DNA from: Chitinophagaceae bacterium
GTDB lineage: Bacteria > Bacteroidota > Bacteroidia > Chitinophagales > Chitinophagaceae
Reading direction: 5' to 3'
NCBI GenBank assembly: GCA_947489175.1
Contig: CANLED010000001.1
Location: forward strand, 1-53,141
Length of the DNA: 53,141 nt
Below the pieces are notes generated by a model. That model ran no database searches. It worked only from the letters and a program-made list of their open reading frames with translations, and was not told the origin of the DNA. The position numbers were made by a program, and so were the translations under genes. Positions 17,721 to 27,224 of the stretch are shown piece by piece (the stretch's first letter is position 1; every line of letters starts with the position of its first letter).

Positions 17721-19292
17721 TTAATCTTTTAAAGACTTCTTCTCCCAGGGCATAAGATTCATACCATTGGGCCTGTATTCTTCTATCAGTTGATTTGTTT
17801 CTGCTGCATTTTTCTTTTTCGCATTAAAAATTGCTTGTGTTTCACCTGGATTCCAATACCATGGATGATTGATATGGCTATTTTTAATGATGGTTTCCAT
17901 TTGCTTTACCACCTCAGGATAAGCAGCAGCCAAATTTCTTTCGCATGATATATCTTCTTCAATTAAAAATAACTGCAAGGGTTTACCGGGTGCATCTCTT
18001 CTTGCAAACCATGATCCCATTCGTAACGACTGTTCATTGCTTTTAAAGAAATAAAACGGCCTGTTGTAAGGAATAGCAGAAGGCTCATTATTAAGCAATG
18101 ATAACAAACTATATCCATCGATATCATTAGGCTTGGGTTGTTGAGCAACTTCGGCCAATGTAGGAAACAAATCAAGTAACCATACAGGTTGTGTAATTAT
18201 TTTGGGGGCAGTTTGTTTTGGATAATGAATAAAAAACGGAATACGCATACCACCTTCTCTTGCTGAAAATTTTCCGCCATCAAACGGACCTTTGTTATGC
18301 AGGCCTTCATCATCAGGCCAGCTTACATTTCCTGCAGTATCTTTTTTTGTATTGTGCATGGAGTAGCCATTATCTGAAGCGAAAATGATGATGGTATTAT
18401 CATAGAGATTTTTTTGCTTCAACTTAGCTATCAGTTTACCAACTGATTCATCGAGCCGTTGCACCATAGCACCCCATTCTCTTGATAGGATTGGCATTGT
18501 TGTGCTGTTTTTTAAATCACGCAAATCATCCACAATAGCTGGGCCATGGGGCAAATTCGTTGTGAAGTATAAAAAGAAAGGTTTTGACGACTGCTTGTCG
18601 ATAAAACTCAGTAATTTTTCATCAAACAAATCCGAGGCATATTGCCTTGTCGCTGGATCCGGCTTAATCAATTTTCCCTCTTTATTGTACATACTTTCAT
18701 AGTCATATGCCAGAGGGTTATCTTCCTTCGCATAGAGAAACTCCATATCGAACTGGAGATTACCTGTCAAATCTACATCTCTTCCATTCTCATACATCTT
18801 CCAGGGAAAATAAGAATGTGCTTCAAAATGTGACAGATATCCATAATGATAATCGAAGCCCTGGTTCAGTGGAAATCCGGGTGTATTCTTATTACCAAGA
18901 CCCCATTTACCAATGACGGCATTGGTATAACCCGCTTTCTTCAACATCTCTGCAAAAGTATAGGCACTATCGGGCAAATATTCAAATCCCCGTGCACTCG
19001 AGTTATTACGGATAGGGCTTTTGCCAAGATGCATACCTGTAAGCATACAGCCTCTTGATGGTGCACATTCAGGAGCAGCAGTATAAGCCTGCGTAAACCT
19101 TGTTGATACGGAAGCCAGTGCATCTAAGTTGGGCGTTTTATAGTTTGTTTGGCCATAGCAGCTCAAATCCCTGAAGCTTAAATCATCTGAGAAAACGAAG
19201 ACAATATTAGGCAGCTTTGATTTTTGCTGGCCTGACGAATTAAAATATAAACTCGAAAATATAAATCCTAATAAAAGTTTAGTATTTCTCAT
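17721..19292 (-). CDS. Type I sulfatase (FGly, Cys76), arylsulfatase-like
   Basis: The product is 523 residues with a signal peptide (ending NSSGQQ). NIVFVFSDDLSF holds the calcium-binding Asp pair, and PECAPSRGCMLTG gives Cys76 of CxPxR for formylglycine formation. AVIGKWGLG and IIFASDNGYSMH are the usual lysine and C-side metal motifs. The order and spacing recall arylsulfatase A-like or N-acetylgalactosamine-6-sulfatase-like groups (S1_16 or S1_20), but I cannot fix the subfamily. It probably removes a sulfate ester from oligosaccharides in the periplasm. It follows another sulfatase by 41 bases; the pair likely removes differently placed sulfates. Confidence 0.85.
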   Translation of the reverse strand: MRNTKLLLGFIFSSLYFNSSGQQKSKLPNIVFVFSDDLSFRDLSCYGQTNYKTPNLDALASVSTRFTQAYTAAPECAPSRGCMLTGMHLGKSPIRNNSSARGFEYLPDSAYTFAEMLKKAGYTNAVIGKWGLGNKNTPGFPLNQGFDYHYGYLSHFEAHSYFPWKMYENGRDVDLTGNLQFDMEFLYAKEDNPLAYDYESMYNKEGKLIKPDPATRQYASDLFDEKLLSFIDKQSSKPFFLYFTTNLPHGPAIVDDLRDLKNSTTMPILSREWGAMVQRLDESVGKLIAKLKQKNLYDNTIIIFASDNGYSMHNTKKDTAGNVSWPDDEGLHNKGPFDGGKFSAREGGMRIPFFIHYPKQTAPKIITQPVWLLDLFPTLAEVAQQPKPNDIDGYSLLSLLNNEPSAIPYNRPFYFFKSNEQSLRMGSWFARRDAPGKPLQLFLIEEDISCERNLAAAYPEVVKQMETIIKNSHINHPWYWNPGETQAIFNAKKKNAAETNQLIEEYRPNGMNLMPWEKKSLKD

Positions 19293-19333
19293 TTCAATAA
19301 TATTTACTTTTTTATAGCCTATCTTTTCATTGA

Positions 19334-20734
19334 TTAATTGATTCCTTTTTTCAATTTCTGAATCAATGCTGCCAATTCCTTGGCTTTTTCAGGATACTCT
19401 GAAATAAGGCTTGTGGATTCGTTTTTATCCGTTGTTAAATTATATAACTCAGGTGATGAGTTTGCAGGTGCATTTCGTTCACCGCTTCTTACAAGATACT
19501 TCCAATCTCCCAACCGAATACCTGTAATTTCTTTATTTGTACTATATAGAATATACTGTCTTTTTGAACCATCTTTGGACTCCAATACACTTGATATATC
19601 AAAGCCGTCTATTTCTGAAGCCGCCAGCGACACATTTAAATATCCTGCAATTGTTGGAAAAATATCAAGAGAGGATACGAGCTGGTTACTCACCTTACCG
19701 GCAGGTATTACACCCGGCCATTGTACAATACAAGGCATCCTTACACCCCCTTCGTAAGTTGTGAACTTGCCTCCACGGAATGGCAACGCAGATCCTGCAT
19801 CTTCTTTTTTCTCCAGCCAGGGGCCGTTGTCTGAAGTAAATATAACCAACGTATTTTTTTCCAGTTGATTCTTTCTGAGGTAATCTAGAAGCCTGCCTAC
19901 ATTAAAATCTATTTCTTCTACAGCATCTCCATACAAACCACCTTTGCTTTTATTTATAAATTTTTCTGAAGCAAATAGGGGAATATGGGGCATGGCGGGA
20001 GTGATGAACAGGAAAAAAGGATCTTTTTTTGCATTTTTAATAAACTGAATGGCTTTGTCAAAATAACGTTGTGAAAGTGTCGCCTGATTTGCAGGATATT
20101 CGATAATAGAATCATTAAGAAACAATGGTACTTTATCTTTCAAATCAGATCTAGTTATGACTGACCTGTTTTTAAGATTTTGCTGTACAAATAACTGTTC
20201 TGCTTGTGCTTTTTGAATTGTATAATCATTATTAAATTGGATAGCAGCAGAAAATGGTTGGCCGCTACTGATATACATATCATTACTATATGGAATACCA
20301 AAATATTCATCAAAGCCTTGCTGTGTTGGAAGGTATTCTCTGTTATCTCCCAAATGCCACTTTCCATAACATGCTGATTTGTATCCTTTGTCTTTGAGCA
20401 TTTCCGCTATGGTAATTTCAGATGGCGCTAACCCCGTTTGCCCAGGTACCAACACACCACCAACGCCATTTCTTGCAGGTAATCTTCCTGTTAACAGCGA
20501 TGCCCTTGATGGGCTGCATACAGATGATGTTACATAAAAATTGGTAAAACGCATCCCATTTGCCGCCATCCTGTCCAGATTTGGTGTTTTTATATTGGGT
20601 GAATCATAGCAGCCTAGATCATTATAACCTTGGTCATCAGTAAAAATGATGATAATATTTGGCGCTGCTTTATTATTCTGGCCGTATGCAGCACCGAAGA
20701 TGAAACCAAATAAGATACCAATTACTATTTTCAT
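19334..20734 (-). CDS. Type I sulfatase (FGly, Cys73)
   Basis: The product is 466 residues with a signal peptide (ending AAYGQ). NIIIIFTDDQGYNDLG supplies the metal-binding aspartates, SSVCSPSRASLLTG gives Cys73 in CxPxR, then YGKWHLG and VIFTSDNGPW. It is a compact S1 sulfatase with the serine variant CSPSR, more like the large arylsulfatase/GalNAc-sulfatase group than its neighbour. The GH43 gene upstream ends only 9 bases before its start, and another sulfatase follows 41 bases downstream, so all three are likely cotranscribed. The sulfate position attacked cannot be told from sequence. Confidence 0.86.
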   Translation of the reverse strand: MKIVIGILFGFIFGAAYGQNNKAAPNIIIIFTDDQGYNDLGCYDSPNIKTPNLDRMAANGMRFTNFYVTSSVCSPSRASLLTGRLPARNGVGGVLVPGQTGLAPSEITIAEMLKDKGYKSACYGKWHLGDNREYLPTQQGFDEYFGIPYSNDMYISSGQPFSAAIQFNNDYTIQKAQAEQLFVQQNLKNRSVITRSDLKDKVPLFLNDSIIEYPANQATLSQRYFDKAIQFIKNAKKDPFFLFITPAMPHIPLFASEKFINKSKGGLYGDAVEEIDFNVGRLLDYLRKNQLEKNTLVIFTSDNGPWLEKKEDAGSALPFRGGKFTTYEGGVRMPCIVQWPGVIPAGKVSNQLVSSLDIFPTIAGYLNVSLAASEIDGFDISSVLESKDGSKRQYILYSTNKEITGIRLGDWKYLVRSGERNAPANSSPELYNLTTDKNESTSLISEYPEKAKELAALIQKLKKGIN

Positions 20735-20743
20735 TACGCTAAT

Positions 20744-22291
20744 CTATTTGGAAGGTGAACCTGCAAAAAAACAAGCCGATTTCAATGAAGCTCCTTCTAT
20801 ATTTCCAATAGGAAGAATCATTATATCCTGAAAGCCTTTGGCATTGTTCAAACACACTTCAATACGACCATTTTCTTTTACAGGCAATGTTGCCAGTAAT
20901 ATCCCCTGTTTTGTCTTAACCTGTAACACAAAAGGCGCTGTTACCTTTGTTACTTCGACAGAAAAATAATAGTACCCTGTTCCTAATGGAATATTTGGAT
21001 AAATAAGTGCTTTATTTACAGTTAATTCAACCGGATTTTTCAGCAATTCAATTTTGAATGGTTGTTTGATAATTACTTCTTCAACTCCCTCAATTGTTTG
21101 CTGCACAGGCACAATACTACCATCTGCATTATAGGTTAATTTGTCTATGCAAACGGAGCGTTGCGTCCATGTACCCATGTTATTAAATTCATCTTGCCGC
21201 CAGGACGAAAGTGCAGACGTGTGATAAAATAAATAATCATGGCCATGAAACTCAGCAATACCCACATGATTGCTTTGTGTTAACCTCCACGGTACAATAT
21301 TTTTTCCCGGTAGTTTGGGGCCGTTATTAACGTTAACTCCTAACTCATAATTTACAATACCTCCATATTGATAAGGTCCATTAATATTATCAGCATATGA
21401 ATACGCAATTTCAGATTTTTCACGAATTAGGTCATCAGGGTTCTCTTTGTCGATTTTGTTACCATACCGGGTATGATATGAGATATAATACTTACCATTT
21501 CTTTTGTGCATCCAAATGGCTTCCATAAACCGCTCTGTGCCTAAATCTAACTCAACCGGCTTTGTTTCCAGTTCCATCATATTATCCTTGAGCTTTCCCA
21601 TTTTATGATGCCCCCACAACAAATACACACTACCATCATCATCCGAAAACACAGCAGGGTCAATTCCTGATGTACCCTCAATTTTTGACTTTAATACTTT
21701 GAAATGTTTATCTGGAGCATCACTTACGGCAACACCTATGTAAGAAGTAACTACCCTTCCTTCTTTACCATTAGACCTTACAGAATCAGTGTGATGAATC
21801 CAAATTGGAAAATATAAATAGTACTTTCCATTTCTGTAAACCATATCGGGTGCCCATAAAGCCCAGTCCTGCTTTTTCACATCTCTAGGCATTACATCCT
21901 CAATATTAAATACTTCTCCATGATCTTTCCATGTTTTCATGTCAGCTGATGAAAAAGTATGATACCTGTGCATGGTTGGATAACCTCCCCCATCTTCACT
22001 GTCAACAGATGTTACCATCCACATTCTTCCATCGGGCATCACGTGAGGCGACGCATCGGCAGTATACATATGTTTTATTACAGGATTGCCATATGGATAT
22101 GGTTTTGAATTAATGTTTTTCTTTTGAGCAAATGAAATAATTAAAAAAAAACATGATAAAATTGAGAGTGATGAATAACGAAAAAGCTTCACAAGAGTTA
22201 TACGCAAGTGAAATAACACAGTGATACAATATTCTATTTCAATTGTAATCTCGTTTACTTTTAGTAGTAAGATTGAAAATATTTTTCTCAT
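20744..22291 (-). CDS. GH43 glycosidase with C-terminal beta-sandwich
   Basis: The product is up to 515 residues. The signal peptide (SILSCFFLIISFAQ) begins unusually late, near residue 42, so the true start may be a GTG at residue 34 (22192) or a TTG at residue 29; no internal ATG fits. The propeller has a complete active site: TADASPHV (base Asp), SGIDPAVFSDDDGSVYLLWG (modulator Asp) and RFMEAIWMHKRNGKYYISYH (acid Glu), plus WAPDMVYRNGKYYLYFPI. Residues about 410-515 form a small beta-sandwich, possibly sugar-binding. The domain order resembles GH43 enzymes acting on arabinan or arabinoxylan side chains. The GH2 gene lies 53 bases upstream. Confidence 0.85.
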   Translation of the reverse strand: MRKIFSILLLKVNEITIEIEYCITVLFHLRITLVKLFRYSSLSILSCFFLIISFAQKKNINSKPYPYGNPVIKHMYTADASPHVMPDGRMWMVTSVDSEDGGGYPTMHRYHTFSSADMKTWKDHGEVFNIEDVMPRDVKKQDWALWAPDMVYRNGKYYLYFPIWIHHTDSVRSNGKEGRVVTSYIGVAVSDAPDKHFKVLKSKIEGTSGIDPAVFSDDDGSVYLLWGHHKMGKLKDNMMELETKPVELDLGTERFMEAIWMHKRNGKYYISYHTRYGNKIDKENPDDLIREKSEIAYSYADNINGPYQYGGIVNYELGVNVNNGPKLPGKNIVPWRLTQSNHVGIAEFHGHDYLFYHTSALSSWRQDEFNNMGTWTQRSVCIDKLTYNADGSIVPVQQTIEGVEEVIIKQPFKIELLKNPVELTVNKALIYPNIPLGTGYYYFSVEVTKVTAPFVLQVKTKQGILLATLPVKENGRIEVCLNNAKGFQDIMILPIGNIEGASLKSACFFAGSPSK

Positions 22292-22344
22292 TTTAGTGTC
22301 CCATTATTTTTTATAATTATTATTTTTTCATTTGTCAAATTGTA

Positions 22345-24216
22345 TTAATATCCATCCCCTGTATTTACTTTTAATTTAGTTGGTTCATTCGATGGATATT
22401 TTTCTTTCATCCAATCTTTACTCCATAGACTTTTGTTGATTTCTTTTACTGTATCCTTATCTAACTTGATTACTTTTCTATCGTACGTATAGAATCCGTT
22501 CATTTCATTTTCTACATCTGTCCATTGCGTATAAACTGCAGCACTCAATCCTTCTGCTGCATAACCTTGCAATTGTTTGAAGAAACGTACATATTCTGCA
22601 GTAGCTGAATCTTTGTCTTTGTAATTAAAATGTACCCATGGGCCATCAATGTCCCAAATATGATTTTTGATATTATAACCAATTGCTCCAAACTCACCAT
22701 TAACAATAGCTCTTTTGTTACTACCTAAAGGAATGGTTGGAGGTCGGTAGTGATGATTGCTTTTAATATGCCCCACTTCATAATCTATATCGGGCTTACC
22801 GGCATCAATGCCGGTATTACCTGTAACTAACCTTGTAGGGTCTAAGTCCATTACCATTTTTGTGATTCGTTCCACATCATAAATGCCCCAATGTTCATTG
22901 AATACGATCCAGTTTACAATACTTGGATGGTTCCAATGCTGCTTTACCATTTGTTGCAATTCAGATTCCCATTGGATTTTCTCGGCTTCTGTACGCACTT
23001 TAAAGGTTGAAGGCATATCCTGCCAAACCAAGAGACCCATTTTGTCGCACCAATAATACCATCGGGCTGGTTCAACTTTAATATGCTTACGAATCATATT
23101 GAATCCCAAATCTTTTGCGCCGACAACATCCCAAGCCAAAGCTTCATCTGATGGCGCTGTATAAATACCATCAGGCCAATAACCCTGGTCTAAGGGGCCC
23201 ATCATAAAAAAGTATTCTCCATTTAAAACTATTCTTTGTAAATTTTTATAGGGCTTAATACCAACGCTACGCATTCCAAAATAACTTGTTACAACATCTG
23301 CTTTGCCTGCACTATCTGTTAAAGTAATTTTCAAATCATATAAGAATGGAGATGATGGGCTCCACAACTTTGGGTTTTTCAGCGACACATAAATGGGTTC
23401 ATTAATAACCCCCACTGAAGATGCTATTTCGTTACCACTATCAAAAGCTGATACTTCAATTTTTGTTTTTGATTGAAACGAAGAAGGATTGACGACTACG
23501 GTGAGGACTTCAGTGGCTGCATCAGCAACTAACTTAATATCGCGAACAGATAATTTTGGAACAGGCTCCAACCATACAGTTTGCCATATACCGCTATTAG
23601 GGCAATAAGAATACCGATGAGATTCTTTAAAACGTGAATTTTCCTGTTTTCCTACGGCAATTCCCTCATCGCTACCCGGATCATAAACAAAGACAACAAG
23701 TTCATTATTACCATCACGGTTAACAAAATCGGTTATGTCAAAACTAAATGCATCAAAACCGCCACGATGTGAACCCACTGCTGTTCCATTTACATAAACT
23801 GTGGCCTCCCAATCAACAGCTCCAAAATTTAAACGTATGTTTTGATTACTCCAATCAGCTGGTATTTCAAATGTTCTTCTATACCATGCTCTTTGTGACT
23901 CAAATTGATTGCGGATGCCGCTTAATGCACTCTCCCATGCAAAGGGTACCAAAATTGTATTTCCCATTTTTTTCGGTAACGGCATCTTGTCACCTGCTCT
24001 GTAAGGTTTAAAATCCCATAGACCATTCAGATTCAACCATTTTTCCCGAACCAACTGTGGCCTTGGGTATTCGGGTAATACAGCAGAAGGAGTCACTTTT
24101 TCAGCCCACGGGGTTTGCAATGGCACATCAGCCATTTTCCATTGTTGGGCAAATGAGGAAAACGACAAAATTAAACCAATAAAGAATAAATTTTTTTGCA
24201 TTCTAATTTTTTTCAA
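22345..24216 (-). CDS. GH2-family glycosidase
   Basis: The product is 623 residues with a signal peptide (ending FSSFAQ). The order is the classic one: N-terminal jelly roll (WYRRTFEIP, GAVDWEATVYVNG), immunoglobulin-like domain, then the catalytic barrel. FNEHWG places the acid/base Glu441, and VNGEFGAIG the nucleophile Glu508. GH2 covers beta-galactosidase, beta-mannosidase, beta-glucuronidase and alpha-L-arabinopyranosidase activities. The last is attractive here but unproven. The protein ends soon after the barrel without extra C-terminal domains, so it is short for a beta-galactosidase. It lies 149 bases downstream of a GH49-like gene, enough room for a separate promoter. Confidence 0.87.
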   Translation of the reverse strand: MKKIRMQKNLFFIGLILSFSSFAQQWKMADVPLQTPWAEKVTPSAVLPEYPRPQLVREKWLNLNGLWDFKPYRAGDKMPLPKKMGNTILVPFAWESALSGIRNQFESQRAWYRRTFEIPADWSNQNIRLNFGAVDWEATVYVNGTAVGSHRGGFDAFSFDITDFVNRDGNNELVVFVYDPGSDEGIAVGKQENSRFKESHRYSYCPNSGIWQTVWLEPVPKLSVRDIKLVADAATEVLTVVVNPSSFQSKTKIEVSAFDSGNEIASSVGVINEPIYVSLKNPKLWSPSSPFLYDLKITLTDSAGKADVVTSYFGMRSVGIKPYKNLQRIVLNGEYFFMMGPLDQGYWPDGIYTAPSDEALAWDVVGAKDLGFNMIRKHIKVEPARWYYWCDKMGLLVWQDMPSTFKVRTEAEKIQWESELQQMVKQHWNHPSIVNWIVFNEHWGIYDVERITKMVMDLDPTRLVTGNTGIDAGKPDIDYEVGHIKSNHHYRPPTIPLGSNKRAIVNGEFGAIGYNIKNHIWDIDGPWVHFNYKDKDSATAEYVRFFKQLQGYAAEGLSAAVYTQWTDVENEMNGFYTYDRKVIKLDKDTVKEINKSLWSKDWMKEKYPSNEPTKLKVNTGDGY

Positions 24217-24365
24217 AGGATATGGGAGTTTAATACATGTTCATTCTCAAGAGGATTTTCAAGCGCATAATTTTCTAAATTTTTCCTGTAACAAAAATGT
24301 CTCCTTTATACTTTGTGCATACACACCAGTATTAAGATGAAAGAAAATGGACATTATGATGCTTC

Positions 24366-25754
24366 TCATTGACATTCAATTGTAATTCCAGCCGGTTCAA
24401 TACCAGTGAGAATTATATCATTTAATGAAAAACATTTTGATCCAATTATTACATTCTTAAAAATAATTTCAGATGTTTTTGCTGTAATGCTGCTTTCGAT
24501 ATAACTCAATTGCGCCTGTATTCCATTTACAATTATATTTTGAAGTACTAGGTTTTTTACCCCCCCTGTTTTATCATTACCAACACCAATCACCTGATAT
24601 ATACCCTGGTCTGCACGGATATTTTTAATTGTAATGTTGCCGATAAATTTGTCACTCCCTTTACGCAGATTTAATAGGGCTGAATTTCCTGTACCTCCTT
24701 TTTTATTCACCCAACACTTTACGATGTCAATATTGTCAGCAAGGCAGTTTTGCCCACTTTGTCCTCCCCAGCTTAATTGAAACGGGGCTCCATTGTGCTG
24801 CTGATAGATGACCAAGTTTGTTGCCTTTTGCCTGTTTGCATACAGCTTTACATTGTCGTCAAATACTTTTATAAAACTATCATCAATAAACGAATCATCG
24901 CCGCCACCCCATCCATCAGTTTGATGATACCAAGCAAATAGTTTTACATTTTTTGTTTCTACTTTACTTCTGCCTAATATACAGAATTTAACAGGGTCGG
25001 TAATTGTGATGCCATCTGTAACCATATCTGTTTTTTCAGCATAAACTGTTGTAAACGGAATATTGGTTGGTCCAGGTTTGCGTTCGTCACTTCTTGTTGT
25101 AATCACACCTTTCCCTTTTACAATGGTTGGCTTATTCCCATCCTGGCACCAAAATGTACCCCATACGACTGCACCACCTTCAATATAAACGGTCTTGCCA
25201 TTGGGCACTTTGTATTGTAAGCCGACATTGTGTACTTTGCCACCTTCAAACCAAATAACATTTTTATCTTTTGTTGATGGAATGTTTTTTTCAAATTCAT
25301 CTGCAAATAAAAACAACGGATGCTCTTCCATACCTACTATATCAACAAACAACTTTACAGGTTTTGTGATACTGAATCGCAGTTCATTTTTGTTAACTAA
25401 AGGTTGAATCTGATGTTTTGCCGGATACACTTTGACTCCCGAAATATCACCATCTAATCTTGTTATACATACTTCAACCGTGCCATTACATTCAAAAGTT
25501 GTCCAGTGATTGAAATCTGAAAGCTGCTCCGGCTTTTCAAAATTAGTTTTACTGGTGTAAACAAAGCTTTCAACTGCTTTACCGTTTTGAATAACCTGCA
25601 CTTTAAATACTGAAGATTGAAGATTCAATCCGCTTTTATTACCAGGGTCGGGGTTGGGATATACTTTTATCTGAGCAGTAATGCTGCAATAATAAAAACA
25701 AAAGGCAAAAAACAAAAACCATGTTTTGTTTTTTATGTTTGATATTCGATTCAT
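24366..25754 (-). CDS. GH49-like beta-helix glycosidase, divergent paralog
   Basis: I start at 25754 because MNRISNIKNKTWFLFFAFCF begins a good signal peptide; an ATG at 25784 would overlap the sulfatase gene by 14 bases. The 462-residue product has the N-terminal sandwich (HPLFLFADEFEKNIP) and beta-helix of the other two GH49-like proteins. Asp280 (HQTDG), Asp299 and Asp300 (VFDDNVKLY) keep the 19/20 spacing, but the usual Asn before the Asp pair is Phe, and the tip motif is QQHNGAPFQLSWG. The region after it lacks the EAVxxAIHGG block shared by the other two, so its substrate or cut site may differ. It follows a sulfatase and precedes the GH2 gene. Confidence 0.75.
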   Translation of the reverse strand: MNRISNIKNKTWFLFFAFCFYYCSITAQIKVYPNPDPGNKSGLNLQSSVFKVQVIQNGKAVESFVYTSKTNFEKPEQLSDFNHWTTFECNGTVEVCITRLDGDISGVKVYPAKHQIQPLVNKNELRFSITKPVKLFVDIVGMEEHPLFLFADEFEKNIPSTKDKNVIWFEGGKVHNVGLQYKVPNGKTVYIEGGAVVWGTFWCQDGNKPTIVKGKGVITTRSDERKPGPTNIPFTTVYAEKTDMVTDGITITDPVKFCILGRSKVETKNVKLFAWYHQTDGWGGGDDSFIDDSFIKVFDDNVKLYANRQKATNLVIYQQHNGAPFQLSWGGQSGQNCLADNIDIVKCWVNKKGGTGNSALLNLRKGSDKFIGNITIKNIRADQGIYQVIGVGNDKTGGVKNLVLQNIIVNGIQAQLSYIESSITAKTSEIIFKNVIIGSKCFSLNDIILTGIEPAGITIECQ

Positions 25755-25770
25755 AGTATGTTTATAAATA

Positions 25771-27222
25771 TCAGTCTCCTCCACTTTTGCTTCTAGCTAT
25801 CTCAGGTTTATTTGTTTTAGGAAGATATTTGCGGAGTTCCTTTATAATTTCTTTACTTCCGGTCGCATTGGCAATATTATTCCATTCATAAGGGTCTTTT
25901 TCTTCATCATACAATTCCTCACCACCTCCTGCATATGAAATATAGCGGTACTTTTTTGTACGCACTGCATGATTATTAAATCCATGGGTCGTAACCGCTG
26001 GCACATTCCATACAGCATTTACATTTTGCAACAACGGAATTATGCTTATCCCCTCTACATGTTTAGGAACACTAAAACCACATAGTTTTGACAGTGTTGG
26101 ATAGATACTCATAAAGTCAACCGGTGTTCTGCATACTGTACCTGCTTGGGTAACACCCGGCACTCTAAAAATTAAAGGTGCTCTTGTGGCTTCTTCCCAC
26201 AATGAAAATTTACGCCAATGATTTTTTTCATTTAAATGCCAGCCATGGTCGCCCCAAAGTACAACAATGGTATTATTTTTATATTCACTTTTATCAAGTG
26301 CGTCAATTATCTTTCCAATCATTGCATCGGCATAAGCAATACAAGCCATATAGGCACGGATAGCTTTTTTCCACTCCAGCTCAGGATTAGCAGTTTCCAT
26401 TAATGCTTTCCAATCTCCAAGAGACAATGCCATTTTCCTGCCTTCTTCAGGCATGTCATCCAAATCATCTTTTTTATAAGGCGGTAGCTGAATCGTTTCT
26501 AAAGGAAATAAGTCATAATACTTTTGAGGAACATTCCATGGCATATGTGGCCTGAAAATTCCGGGTGAAAGAAAGAATGGCTTATCATGCTTTTTGCTGA
26601 GTTCACCAACTGCCCATTCAGCAACATGGTAATCCTTTAAATCATCGTCACCACCTTTCATCATTCCCCATCTGATACCACCGAATGAACCTTTCTCATT
26701 TACACCGCCACCACCATCTTTTCCACCACGATAATAAAAATCAAACTCAGTATCTCTGTCAAAACCACCGTGATAAATTTTACCGCCACCCAGCACCTCA
26801 TATCCTTTTGTTTTAAAGAAGGTTGGCATGGTTTCTTGTTCAGGTATTACCGTTCTCCAATCATTACTGTTACCATAAACGCCTGTTGAGGAAGGACGTT
26901 TGCCACTCAATAATGCTGCTCTTGAAGGGCAGCATATAGGTGCAGCACAATGAGCACTTGAAAATAAAACACCACTTTGGGCCAACTTATCAATATTGGG
27001 CGTTTTTACCTGGTTATTTCTTCCCAATACACCAATCCAATGATTTAAATCATCTACAGGGATAAATAAAATATTATAAGGGTTACCATAAGATGTAACT
27101 CCTTTAGTTGCAGATTGTCCGTCGTTTGCTGTATCAGTTTGGGCTGATACTTTTTTTATATTAAGAGATGCATATCCTACTATTGCCAATACACCCAGTA
27201 CAATTGCTAGTTTCTTTGTCAT
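25771..27222 (-). CDS. Type I sulfatase, S1_7-like (iduronate-2-sulfatase related)
   Basis: The product is 483 residues with a signal peptide or N-terminal anchor (LGVLAIVGYASL). ILFIPVDDLNHWIG and the unusual CCPSR variant (Cys97, with a second Cys after it) followed by ALLSGKRPSSTGVYGN are hallmarks of iduronate-2-sulfatase-type S1_7 enzymes; GGGKIYHGGF and LWGDHGWHL complete the site. Bacterial S1_7 members act on 2-O-sulfated sugars of several kinds, so action at O2 of a pyranose is a fair guess. The transketolase gene upstream ends only 2 bases before it, linking cytoplasmic pentose metabolism and exported desulfation in one transcript. Confidence 0.87.
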   Translation of the reverse strand: MTKKLAIVLGVLAIVGYASLNIKKVSAQTDTANDGQSATKGVTSYGNPYNILFIPVDDLNHWIGVLGRNNQVKTPNIDKLAQSGVLFSSAHCAAPICCPSRAALLSGKRPSSTGVYGNSNDWRTVIPEQETMPTFFKTKGYEVLGGGKIYHGGFDRDTEFDFYYRGGKDGGGGVNEKGSFGGIRWGMMKGGDDDLKDYHVAEWAVGELSKKHDKPFFLSPGIFRPHMPWNVPQKYYDLFPLETIQLPPYKKDDLDDMPEEGRKMALSLGDWKALMETANPELEWKKAIRAYMACIAYADAMIGKIIDALDKSEYKNNTIVVLWGDHGWHLNEKNHWRKFSLWEEATRAPLIFRVPGVTQAGTVCRTPVDFMSIYPTLSKLCGFSVPKHVEGISIIPLLQNVNAVWNVPAVTTHGFNNHAVRTKKYRYISYAGGGEELYDEEKDPYEWNNIANATGSKEIIKELRKYLPKTNKPEIARSKSGGD

Positions 27223-27224
27223 AT

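Noticed and set aside
24217..24365. 31-codon minus-strand frame upstream of the GH2 gene
   Set aside because: No signal peptide, membrane span or recognisable motif, and it ends well before the GH2 start; probably chance.
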